Below, piece after piece: positions 1-8,097 of a stretch of 21,733 nucleotides of DNA; the first letter of the stretch is position 1; each line of letters opens with the position of its first letter. The notes below the pieces were generated by a model. The model was given only the letters and a program-made list of their open reading frames with translations. It did no database searches and was not told where the DNA came from. The position numbers and the translations under genes are program-made. Source of the stretch: Chara braunii (taxonomy: Eukaryota; Streptophyta; Charophyceae; Charales; Characeae); contig BFEA01000017.1 of the NCBI GenBank assembly GCA_003427395.1, forward strand, positions 1,092,698 to 1,114,430, given 5' to 3'.

Positions 1-945
1 TTGGAAACGACGGACCTCCGACACCCGTGCACGGTCGGGGGTCCGGCGTTCCCGAACCGCCCTACCCCCTCCGCCCTTTCCGCACGGGGGTCCGGCGGAT
101 TGGAAACGCCGGACCTCCGACACCCGTGTACGGTTGGGGGTCTGGCGTTCCCGAACCGCCCTACCCCCTCCACCCTTTCCGTACGGGGGTCCGGCGGATT
201 GGGAACGCCGGACCTCCGACACCCGTGCACGGTCGGGGGTCCGGCGTTCCCGAACCGCCCTACCCCCTCCACCCTTTCCGTACGGGGACCGGCGGATTGG
301 AAACGCCGGACCTCCGACACCGTGCACGGTCGGGGGTCCGGCGTTCCCGAACCGCCCTGCCGCCTCCACCCTTTTGGTATGGAGGTCCGGCGGATTGGAA
401 ACGCCGGACCTCCGACACTCGTGCTCGGTCGTGGGTCCAACGTTCCCGAAATGCCCTACCTCCTCCACCCGTTCCGGATGCAGGTCCGGCGGATTGGAAA
501 CGCCGGACCTCTGACACCTGTGCTCGGTCGGGGGTCCGGCGTTCCCGAAATGCCCTACCTCCTCCACCCTTTTCGGATGGAGGTCCGGCGGATTGGAAAC
601 GCCGGACCTCCAACACCCGTGCTCGGTCGGGGGTCCGGCGTTCCCGAAACGCCCTGCCTCCTCCACCCTTTTCGGATGGAGGTCCGGCGGATTGAAAACG
701 CCGGACCTCCGACATCGGCACGGATGACGGGGCCCCGGGGGTCGGGCGTTCCCGAAACGCCCTGCCCCCGCCATCCTTCCTGGGTGGGGTGGGGGGGGCA
801 TCGGAATGGGAACCCTCGACCCCCTGCCTCGAAAGGATGGCGAGGGTCCGGCGGACAAGGAACGCCGGACCCCTCGACCATGCACGGTTGTCTGGTATGC
901 AGCGTTCCCGACACCCTCGCTAACCCCCCTTGCTGAAAGGATGGC
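1..945. repeat. GC-rich ~99-bp tandem repeat array (minisatellite/satellite), open at the left edge
   Basis: The anchor GGACCTCCGACA recurs with starts near 12, 111, 210, 308, 406, 505, 604 and 703, a period of 98-99 bp. A degenerate edge unit lies near 867. Each unit carries an inverted repeat, GGTCCGGCG, a 9-nt spacer (usually GATTGGAAA), then CGCCGGACC. It also carries a second GTCCGGCGTTCC copy complementary to the same arm; for example, 201-214 pairs with 238-251 over 14 bp. Because 99 is a multiple of three, long reading frames stay open on both strands, including one across 1-936. These Pro/Arg/Gly-rich frames look like by-products of the period, not genes. The array begins before the window, and its right end decays between 720 and 945. 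Confidence 0.93.
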
Positions 946-1060
946 GGTTGTATGGCGGGTCACGTGCCTTCTTGAATGTCTCGGACCACATGCAAGTGTT
1001 TCTGTGTGGTGCTCATTGTTGTTCTCCTGCCCGTCTTTGTTTTGCATTTGCCACCGGCAG

Positions 1061-2178
1061 GTAAATCTGGTGCGCCGACCTTTGCTCAAAATAAACGGTA
1101 CGGCAGGTCTAAGACTTACAACGACAAACCGTAGGCTCTTGACTGGGTGGGCGGTTTGCATAAACCGGGGTGTAGGGCTGTTATCTTCTTGAGCGATGAC
1201 AATGGCGCCACTTGGTACTGTTGTGGGGATGTGGAGAAATCCGAGGCGGGCAGGAAGACCTACGAAGGGAGGACGTTCAAGACCTTCTTCCTCACGTCCG
1301 TCTTCGACAGCGCTAGGACGGACTGGGTCAAGGAAGACAAGAAGGTCTCCCTTGACCTGCGTCTCTTCCAAGGATACGGCGTCAAGGCTTTCTCCATGAA
1401 AGCGTTTGACGTGCATGAGGACGAAACTGAATTCCGAATGCTTTCTCCAGAAGAGTTTCTCAGCAATACAAACGCCAACCGCGTCACTGGCTGCCTTCCT
1501 GTCGTCGACAATTCTTTTCGGATGAGCAAACCCTTGGTCCAATTCAACAGTCCGATGGACCTGCTGCCAGGTGTGGTTAAGCGGTACAGGGAAGACTTCT
1601 CGAAGCTGCCGCTGGACCAGCAAGCGGACTGTGTTTTTTTGCCCTTCGAGGCGGGTTCCAAGAGCAGGCGGCAAACGCCCTCCGTGAGGGGAGGTCGTGA
1701 TTTGGCTCAGGGTTCAAGCGAGGCAACGGAGTTTGATGACAGGCTTCTGCACCAGCGCAATGTTGGCCGTGAAAATTTCCAGGGCAGTGCAGTTGCCCTG
1801 GACGAGGACAACGACGAGGACGAGGAAGGAGGAAGTATTGGCCCGCATGACGACGGCGGTAATGAAGCAGATGTGGAAGTTGGGGATGACAACATGCAGG
1901 ACCGGGGCGCGCTTGCTGACGAGGACGCCGACACGCCAATGCATGGTCATGACATCTCCCCCGCCGACGCTGTGGGAGCCGCTATTGGTCAGCCCTCGAC
2001 GTCCCGTGGAATTTCGCTATCGCAAAGCAGGAGTAAGGGTGGGCACGACTCACATGCAATGCAAGGACCGAAGGCGAGGAAAAGGACAAGGGAGACTTCT
2101 CCGTCTGCTTCTACTCACAAGAGGCAAGCCAGGACTGACGCTGTTAATGAGGCTCGTGGAGCTTTGACAGCGTCCTAG
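1061..2178 (+). pseudogene. N-terminal segment of the ParB/methyltransferase-like relic: unrecognised domain plus acidic, basic disordered linker
   Basis: Frame 1 is coherent from about 1061, with a TAG at 1132-1134, and is then open to a TAG at 2176-2178. No ATG begins it, and a pyrimidine-rich stretch ending in CAG at 1060 could be a 3' splice site, so upstream exons may be missing. The first ~170 residues after 1147 look like a folded domain I do not recognise (segments NGATWYCCGDVEKSE and LPVVDNSFRMSKPLVQF). A low-complexity linker follows, with an acidic run (DEDNDEDEEGG, ~1801-1835) and a basic run (KARKRTRETS, ~2071-2100) that could be a nuclear localisation signal. The same frame continues past the stop into the next segment, so the TAG is probably a nonsense mutation. 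Confidence 0.6.
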
Positions 2179-2842
2179 GAGGCGCGGCGTCCTCTGAAAA
2201 ACAGCCAAGGGGGGCGATCTGGGGGTCAAGGCGGTGGCCGTGGGGGCGGTGGCCGTGGAGGGGCGCGGAAAGGCTCCCAAAGGGTGAGACCACAAGAGCT
2301 GCAGGACTCGGGGGATGAGGGCGAGGGAGTGGATCCTCGCATACCCGAAGATGCTGATGAGCCGGTTCAGCGCGTCGCGCCCATCGACACTACGCGTTGT
2401 TTCTTCCTCGAATACGACGACCAAGGCTTTGCTACGCAAGACGTCCATGCTCTTCACGTGGACGTCATGAGAATCAAACGCATTCCCTGCGGAAGGATTC
2501 TTTTCAACCACTGCTCGTTGTCTGAAAACATTGTGCGAGGCATCAAGAATGCCATCAAAAGCTCCATCAGCACGGACCCGGGGGCGTGGGATAGGCCCGA
2601 GCTCGTGCTTGCGCCAGTTGACCACAATGACATTGTCGGCGACCAGGGAAGACGGATCACGCCGACCGAATTCTTGGAAAAGGACCCGACAGAGTTCGAC
2701 TGGTACGCTGTCTGTGGTCAGCATACCGTTGAGGCCATGAAGAGATTGTTCAGAAAGGGCTCCCCGACAGTTAAAGTTTATGGCCTCAACGCGTACTCTA
2801 AGGTGCGGGTCGTCTATTTCAGAGATGATCAAACACGAGGTA
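2179..2842 (+). pseudogene. RGG patch plus ParB-like N-terminal domain segment
   Basis: This continues the preceding segment in the same frame, directly after its TAG. Codons 2209-2270 encode a Gly/Arg patch (GGQGGGRGGGGRGG), typical of nucleic-acid-binding disordered regions. From about 2380 to 2830 the order resembles the ParB/sulfiredoxin-like nuclease fold. It has a VDVMRI start strand (~2458), an amphipathic stretch IVRGIKNAIKSSI (~2530-2570), a LVLAPVD strand (~2605), then WYAVCGQHTVEAMK (2701-2742) where ParB proteins have a G-x-x-R/H-x-x-A box. In phages and prokaryotes ParB-like domains are often joined to DNA methyltransferases, which fits the downstream segments. The frame becomes incoherent at 2830-2848, and reading resumes in frame 3. 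The fold assignment is by eye and moderate. Confidence 0.5.
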
Positions 2843-3308
2843 TTTCAATGTCTTCTGCTTCGACAACACACGCGAAAATCGCTCCATGTTGTTGTCATTC
2901 GAGGACGCTGTCCGTGACATCAGGCAATGGTGGATAGACAACAAATTCAACAATAGAATCGAGGCCCTGAAAGCCAAGGTCAGCGAGAAGGATGAGGTGG
3001 CCGTTGCACATCAGAACACGTGGCAGAATTTCTTGAGGGCCTGCATGGGGAAGTCATGTGACAAGGCGTTTGTAAAGCAAACTCTCGAGAATGAGTACAG
3101 TAAGGATTGGAGTAATAAACTCCGGGGCTACATGAACCTCGCCACATCCAGTGTCGCAGTGTGGCTGCTGGTCGAGAGGTTCTACGAGATGTTCAACGAA
3201 GGAAAGTTGCTTGTTGGCGATGGCAAAATCCCGCTTGACATGCCCGGGAGGATGGAAGGCCGCCTGCCAGGCCCGTACACCGACGAGACCAAGGGACAAC
3301 AAAGATAG
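2843..3308 (+). pseudogene. Middle segment of the same relic, frame 3 (helical, unrecognised)
   Basis: Frame 3 is coherent from about 2843 (YFNVFCFDNTREN, with an in-frame ATG at 2886) to a TAG at 3306-3308. It picks up the protein where frame 1 loses sense at 2830-2848, so a small indel or an unrecognised intron separates them. The product is rich in charged and aromatic residues (FEDAVRDIRQWWIDNKFNN near 2893-2950) and predicted mostly helical. It plausibly bridges the ParB-like part and the methyltransferase-like part. I do not recognise a family for it alone. Its last codons overlap the start of the frame-2 segment that continues the protein. Confidence 0.5.
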
Positions 3309-4168
3309 AGTACCATTGCATATATGCAATGGATGGTCCCAAAGTCTCCACCGTGTCGTGGAAGGATCTCTGTCCTTCCTACTTCAAAAATTTTGGGGAT
3401 TTGACATGTCGTGAGAGGGAAGTTGCGTTGCTCCTGCTCATGAAGGGGAAGGTGGTCGCAATGAACGTCAAGGTCTTGCCTCCAAGAGTGAACACAGAGT
3501 GCCTCCTCGACATTATGCGAAAGGAGCGGTACATGGTGCGTATGTTCAATTATGTTCTGTTCCGCGCCGAGGAAAGGGCGGACAACAAATGGAACGACGC
3601 GTTCTTCATGTCGTACAAGGACCTTGAAGATAGGTATGGGCCAAACGGTTTGTGCGCTGCTGAATGGGAGAAGGAACGGGACAAGTTACATGTCAATAAG
3701 GTGAAGATGGTCCCTCGACGACTTGGAGGAATGGAGGAGGCAAGGCAAGGTGCGGGCTTGGGGCCTACGGCGACAATGTATAAGGAGGCTCCGGTTCACC
3801 TTAAGGTCTTCATATACACTCCAATAGATAAGCTCGATTTGCTTCGCGCCGAGGTGAAACGAATCGGCCACAGCATGCGTCATATTGTGTGGGACAAGAT
3901 TGGCAAACAAACGACGTTGCTACCTGTGTGCATGCCATCGAAGGAAGTGTTGGCAGCGCCAGACGACATTGTCGCTGCAGCGCAAAAAATGACATGCACG
4001 GCTGCCATCGTGGACATCCCATCCTCGAACTTCAGCACGGCGTGGACCTCTCACGAATTTAATGCCTTGCACACATTGATGACCAAGTGTTGTGGCCAGA
4101 ATTGGGTCCTTTTCTTCTTTGCGCCGCAGAAGGTGCAAAACGATGTTTTACGTCACTTGTTCCGCTAG
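3281..4168 (+). pseudogene. Methyltransferase-like segment A, frame 2 (degenerate motif IV)
   Basis: Frame 2 makes sense from about 3281, upstream of the ATG at 3329, to a TAG at 4166-4168. The C-terminal ~70 residues are CTAAIVDIPSSNF, then TAWTSHEFNALHTLM, then NWVLFFFAPQKV. This resembles motif IV and the following helix and strand of N4/N6-type DNA methyltransferases, where a DPPY/DPPS-like box ends a strand. Here the box reads D-I-P-S (4013-4024), so the second position is not the usual Pro and activity is doubtful. In beta-class enzymes motif IV precedes motif I, and a motif-I-like sequence does follow at ~4490-4570. Frameshifts on both sides show the gene is broken or that introns are unrecognised. 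Confidence 0.45.
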
Positions 4169-4725
4169 GAGGACGTCGAAATCATCCCCGGGACCTAGAA
4201 CGGGTGGTCAAGCCACCAAACGACATCACACGATACGACAATATGGCTACGACGAGTCGAGATATGATGGTCATTGTCTTGCACGCCGACGGAGGGGATC
4301 TGAAAAAAGTAACTGTCAAACCCCGACTCCACAACGACCTCACAACCGTGCACGTTGTGGAGGAGAAGTTCGGGAAGTGTCAAGGAAAACACAGTGAGAT
4401 AGAGGGCAATGATAGTGCGGTGTATTCCATCTGGGAGCAAGAGCCTGGAAAATTACGTTCGTTATGCGGGTCATTTGTCGGAGAGGCGGAAGGTGTGCTT
4501 TTGTTGGGTAGAGCGCACGCAGGTCTTGTGTGGGAGTTATTATTGGCAGGTAATAATGTCATTGTCTGCGACGAGTCGGCCAATGACATTGCATATCTGA
4601 CAAAGTTCGTCGATATACTTGTGAAGGATGAAAGATTCGCCTGTCATGTCGGGAACCCACGTTGCAAACATCGTAGCAACAGGGACATGTTCCACAAGTT
4701 GGGACGCAAGAGACTGAAGGTGTGA
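4087..4725 (+). pseudogene. Methyltransferase-like segment B, frame 1 (motif I-like)
   Basis: Only about 4230 onwards is likely to be true coding; the first ~45 codons overlap the frame-2 segment. The product contains SRDMMVIVLHADGGD (~4255-4299) and then GEAEGVLLLGRAHAGLVWEL (~4480-4539), followed by a strand ending in an acidic residue (NNVIVCDES, ~4552-4578). That pattern, Gly-rich loop, helix, then strand with a terminal acid, is what the AdoMet-binding motif I/II region looks like. The frame ends at a TGA at 4723-4725, but sense continues on the other side (EYLFHDAP). The TGA therefore probably replaces a Trp codon. Confidence 0.45.
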
Positions 4726-4752
4726 GAATACCTATTCCACGATGCGCCGTAA

Positions 4753-5298
4753 GGACGGCTTGACGGGAATTACATCTACAGGAAAGCAAAGGTGACTGAG
4801 ACCCTGAAACATTATCACGGTGCTCTTACTGGCGCCTTTGAGACTTTTGTCGCTCGATGCAAGATCCTGAAGTTCGATCTTCATAAAAACCAGCTGATGT
4901 CAAAGGACTACGCTGACCTCGCGAAATCGGGTGACGGCTTTAACCCCGTCGACAGCGAGGAAGACTCTTCAAGGTCTGACCTCGAATTGGGTGATGGCAA
5001 GGGTGGTGAAGGTCCGGGCGGTGGCATGGTACGGTCACACGATGAAGGAACCGTTCGCTCGCATGAAAGACCCGTACAGGTGGCCGCCCACAGTGTTGGC
5101 TCGATGGTGGCCCCAATGGTGGGTACCGGTTTGCCAAACATGGGAATATGTGGTCCCAATGATGAAGATGACATTGATATGCCAGGCAAGGCGTCGAAGC
5201 TCGCACCAAGCGATCCAATTTCTCCCGGCTATTGTGCTGATCCGACCACAATTTATTTCTTGGGGGGCAAACACGCCCGCACTGGTGAGGACAAGTGA
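4753..5298 (+). pseudogene. C-terminal continuation of the relic: helical segment plus Gly/Ser/Asp-rich tail
   Basis: This is in the same frame as the preceding segment, beyond a TAA at 4750-4752. It starts with a folded-looking stretch (NYIYRKAKV, ETLKHYHGAL, CKILKFDLH; ~4770-4890). From ~4930 it becomes disordered and acidic (DSEEDSSRSDLELGDGKGG), with His/Ser and Met/Gly-rich parts. The frame ends at a TGA (5296-5298) that again sits inside continued sense (DK, stop, GHDIVWHEG). No family is recognised. It is most simply the C-terminal part of the ParB/methyltransferase-like protein. Confidence 0.4.
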
Positions 5299-5334
5299 GG
5301 CCATGACATCGTGTGGCATGAGGGCATTTTTTAG

Positions 5335-6126
5335 CCCTGCATCCAAGATGGGGAGTGGAAGATGGCGGTCAAATACACAAGCGGATGGCAGACGTTTCGC
5401 CGGATGTCAAAGGACACTTGGCTGAAAACGACGGAACTCGCGATTATGTACCGCGTGCAAAAGGAGAATCCGGGGCAGAGCGAGGGCACTGTCAAAGACA
5501 AGACCAAAGAATTGTTTTGTTTATTGCGAGACAATCAGCAGTTGGAGTACAGTTGGAAATTTTACGCCCTGCGAACAAGTCCCTCATGTGGGTCAATCGA
5601 CATGAAGGTCAATCAAACTATCGGAACCATGGAGGAGAGCAACTCTCAGGATGCCGTGCCTTTGTCGGCATCGCCCCCCGTACCCACGCAGGCAAGGCAG
5701 AGGGAGGATGACGGGAGTAATGTGGTGAAGACTCAAGAGGTTCACATGACGTCTATGTCGTAAATCTCCGTCGACACGACAGAACCGTCCAAACGCATGG
5801 ATGTGTCAAATGCATTGTCGTCAGATGCAGGTGCCACGTACGGGAGTTTATTACTGACATGCGCCGCATTAGAAGGCACATCCGAAATGCAGTCAGAGTC
5901 AGGTGTTGGCCTGAGCGTGCCGGACAGTCAGTTGCAACCGGAGTTATGCACAGGCAAAGGTGATGCACAAGTACATCTGACACCATAGGGAGGGGCCGCT
6001 GCGGATGGTGGGAAGGGAGGGGATGTGGAGGGAATCCTTCATCCTCGCAATCTTGAGACCTTAACCGAGGATTTCGATTATGGGGGTGAGGGTGGAAATG
6101 ACGTGGTCAATACGAGGGGAGTGTGA
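5335..6126 (+). pseudogene. Further frame-1 coding remnant, unrecognised, with acidic low-complexity tail
   Basis: The same frame continues after the TAG at 5332-5334. It runs from about 5362 (MAVKYTSGWQTFRRMSKDTW) to a TAA at 5761-5763, then onward with a TAG at 5986-5988 and a TGA at 6124-6126. The first ~75 residues look folded and basic/aromatic (WLKTTELAIMYRVQKENPG, ELFCLLRDNQQLEYSWKFYAL). The rest is Ser/Thr/Asp/Gly-rich and likely disordered. It could be the tail of the upstream protein or the N-terminal part of a protein ending in the Ulp1 domain at 6723-7571, with 6127-6722 as an intron. The sequence does not decide between these. Confidence 0.35.
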
Positions 6127-6398
6127 AATGATCGGTGAGGCAGGAGGGGGGCAATGGAGAGGGAGAAACCAACGATATGATTACAATGTTATTCTTTTCT
6201 TTGTTAATTGAAATCGCACAATTGACTCATTTGTTTTTAGTTTCAAATGAAACTAGTATTAGTCTTCGTAGGCACTACGACCACCTGATTTTCTTTTATG
6301 TATATTTATTTTTTTCCTCAATATTACGTTCGACCTAAGATGTTTAGGATACTTGCCATTTTCGACGTGGATGTGTGTATCCGGATGTATTCAGACTT

Positions 6399-6462
<64 letters not shown>

Positions 6463-6463
6463 N

Positions 6464-6511
<48 letters not shown>

Positions 6512-6722
6512 ACTTGGATGTGTGTATGCGGACGTATGCAATGAGGGTGGCCAAGGTGTGAGGAATAAATGATTGATTGTATAAGTGAATGTCGTAAATG
6601 CAAGTAAAAGATTAGAGAAACATTGAAAACATGCGTTGCATGCATTAGCTCCCACAAAGCATTTGGCCATGCACTCACCATCCTTTCCTCATCCGCCCGC
6701 GTGAACGTCGTCTTCCTCATGT
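6127..6722. other. Non-coding AT-rich spacer, possibly an intron, containing a (CT)n tract
   Basis: I see no coding sequence here. Base composition shifts to AT-rich, with runs such as TTTTCTTTTATGTATATTTA near 6290. A pyrimidine-leaning stretch before TATGCAG at 6735 could be a 3' splice site leading into the Ulp1 exon, but no convincing donor is visible. Confidence 0.4.
6364..6540. repeat. (CT)n microsatellite flanked by an imperfect 30-bp direct repeat, with one N
   Basis: The CT tract runs from about 6402 to 6509, with an unresolved base at 6463. The 30 bases at 6364-6393 and at 6511-6540 match at 26 positions (consensus GACKTGGATGTGTGTAT then SCGGAYGTATKCA), so the tract sits between two copies of the same short sequence. 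The N keeps the dinucleotide phase, so it may stand for a single base, but the true tract length is uncertain. Confidence 0.93.
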
Positions 6723-7571
6723 TTGTGGTATGCAGTGCAAATGACAACAACTAATACAAGATTGTGCGAAAGAGGATGGACAATGCATCTCGCAACTTCG
6801 TCTTTATCAAAGAGGGAGACGACAGCCTTGACACGTATCATCCGCGAATACGGGAAGAGGTATCCCATAGCCACCACACACGACGTATACATGAACGAGG
6901 TGTTGCAACTCACTCGCAACAATTTCCTTTTACTCGTTGTAGAACGTCAGTAGTTAAATGACAATGTCATCAACTTTTACCTCAATGTCATAGCATTGGA
7001 CAACTGGTGTAGAATACAACACGTAGAATGCGACGCGGAGAATGAGATCGTTATTAGAGAAGGAAAGAGTCGCATTCCTAGAGTATCGGTGCTGAGCTCA
7101 TTTTTGTTCGTCAAACTTTTCGACAATGAAATGAGATATAGAGGTCAAGAGGTAGAGTGTTGGTGTCAGGACGTTATCATAAGTGACATGGACTTGATTA
7201 TTGCTCCTTTCCATATCGAACACAAAAATCACTGGACCCTTGTCGTGGCTGACTTCAGGAGGAGGAAATTCAAATTTTACGACTCCCTCAACCCCGACAT
7301 GGAGTTGGCGAGAAAGGTGACCGGCGGGTTTGCAAAGTTTATATTCGAAAGATCGAAATCACAAGGCAAAGAGGTGGACACGAAACCATTCAATCACATA
7401 TGGAATGTAGAGGGTATTCCGAAGCAACACGACACGAACGAGTGCGGGGTCTTTGTGCTAACATACGTATCACTGTTGGCACGGGACCAACTTCCACCTT
7501 TCTTTTTCATTGCTGATGATATACCCGCGATACGTCGTCGAATAGCTTTGGACACAGTGGCTCGTGAGTAG
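6723..7571 (+). pseudogene. Ulp1/SENP-type (C48) cysteine protease, one in-frame stop
   Basis: This is a SUMO/ubiquitin-like-protein protease domain, a family that cleaves after a C-terminal Gly-Gly of small modifiers and is frequently carried by plant DNA transposons. Frame 3 is open from ~6705 to a TGA-free end at TAG 7569-7571, except for a TAG at 6951-6953. Sense runs straight through this stop: VERQ, stop, LNDNVINFYL. Family members have Trp just before LNDxVINFYL, so TGG probably became TAG. Numbering from the ATG at 6996, the catalytic set is visible: His79 (NHWTLVV, codon 7230), Asp96 (FYDSLN, 7281), Gln144 (PKQHDTNEC) and Cys150 (7443-7445). A copy translated only from 6996 would lack the substrate-groove WLND segment. 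It lies in the same orientation as the methyltransferase-like relic. An upstream exon is likely missing. Confidence 0.85.
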
Positions 7572-7709
7572 TGTGTATATGATAATCCGTAATATGGTTT
7601 GGAGGGGGGGGGGATGCCACAAGATGGTTTGTGATAAAAACAATGTATATAAGGTGCCAAATATTACTCGATAAGCTGTGCCACTTGACCCTTGCAATTT
7701 AGCACATAT
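7572..7709. other. Short 3' flank of the protease relic
   Basis: No coding sequence is seen. It holds a run of nine G near 7605 and AT-rich sequence leading into the TTACACC-type minisatellite. Confidence 0.4.
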
Positions 7710-7852
7710 CCCTTACACCTCACTCTTTACATCTTACCCCGTTCACCTCACACCTTGCCCCTTACACCTTACCCCTTACACCTTACCCCTTACCCCTCAC
7801 CCCTTACACCTTACACCTTACACCTTACCCCGTACCCCATACACCAAACATC
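7710..7852. repeat. Degenerate CCTTACACC/CCTTACCCC minisatellite
   Basis: About 140 bases consist almost wholly of 7-9-bp variants of CTTACACC and CTTACCCC, with occasional CTCACCCC. It resembles telomere-like sequence only loosely. The plant type is CCCTAAA and the Chlamydomonas type CCCTAAAA, and neither occurs here in tandem. Open frames in it are an effect of the repeat. Confidence 0.85.
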
Positions 7853-8097
7853 TCTTTGTAATGGTTTTTGCACCTAAATCAGCTAAAAAATGACAATTTC
7901 GATTTCGTTCAAAAAATATGAAATGTCCGTTTTGACGAAATCGCTATTCAAGGGGGCAGAATGATCTAGATATTGCGCCATTTATTGTTATCTCTTTCGA
8001 AGAGAAAGAGTACCCGCGTATAAGGTATAAGGGGGTTCCAAAATATCATATCTGGGATTTGTAGTATCGGTTCTCCTAGGAAGTAGGCAGCAGGGAT
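7853..8097. other. AT-rich sequence with no recognised feature
   Basis: No open frame or repeat was recognised. It lies between the minisatellite and the end of the antisense gag-pol fragment. It could be flanking or untranslated sequence of the retroelement, but no LTR end or primer-binding site is visible. Confidence 0.3.

Noticed and set aside
1-936. A 311-residue Pro/Arg-rich protein
   Set aside because: It is made of ~99-bp repeats that keep frames open on both strands, and it has no domain content.
961-966. CACGTG as a G-box promoter element
   Set aside because: A single 6-bp palindrome occurs often by chance and no transcription start or intact gene is visible nearby.
2050-2832. A 260-codon minus-strand frame opposite the ParB-like segment
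   Set aside because: It is the complement of a sense frame with recognisable motifs and shows no motifs of its own.
6298-6570. Ser-Leu and Arg-Glu repeat proteins across the (CT)n tract
   Set aside because: These are translations of a dinucleotide repeat and include an unresolved base.
7710-7852. Interstitial telomere repeat
   Set aside because: Units are CTTACACC/CTTACCCC, not a tandem of a known plant or green-algal telomere repeat.
7692-7893. Small Pro/Thr/Leu-rich proteins
   Set aside because: They come from the TTACACC-type minisatellite read in different frames.
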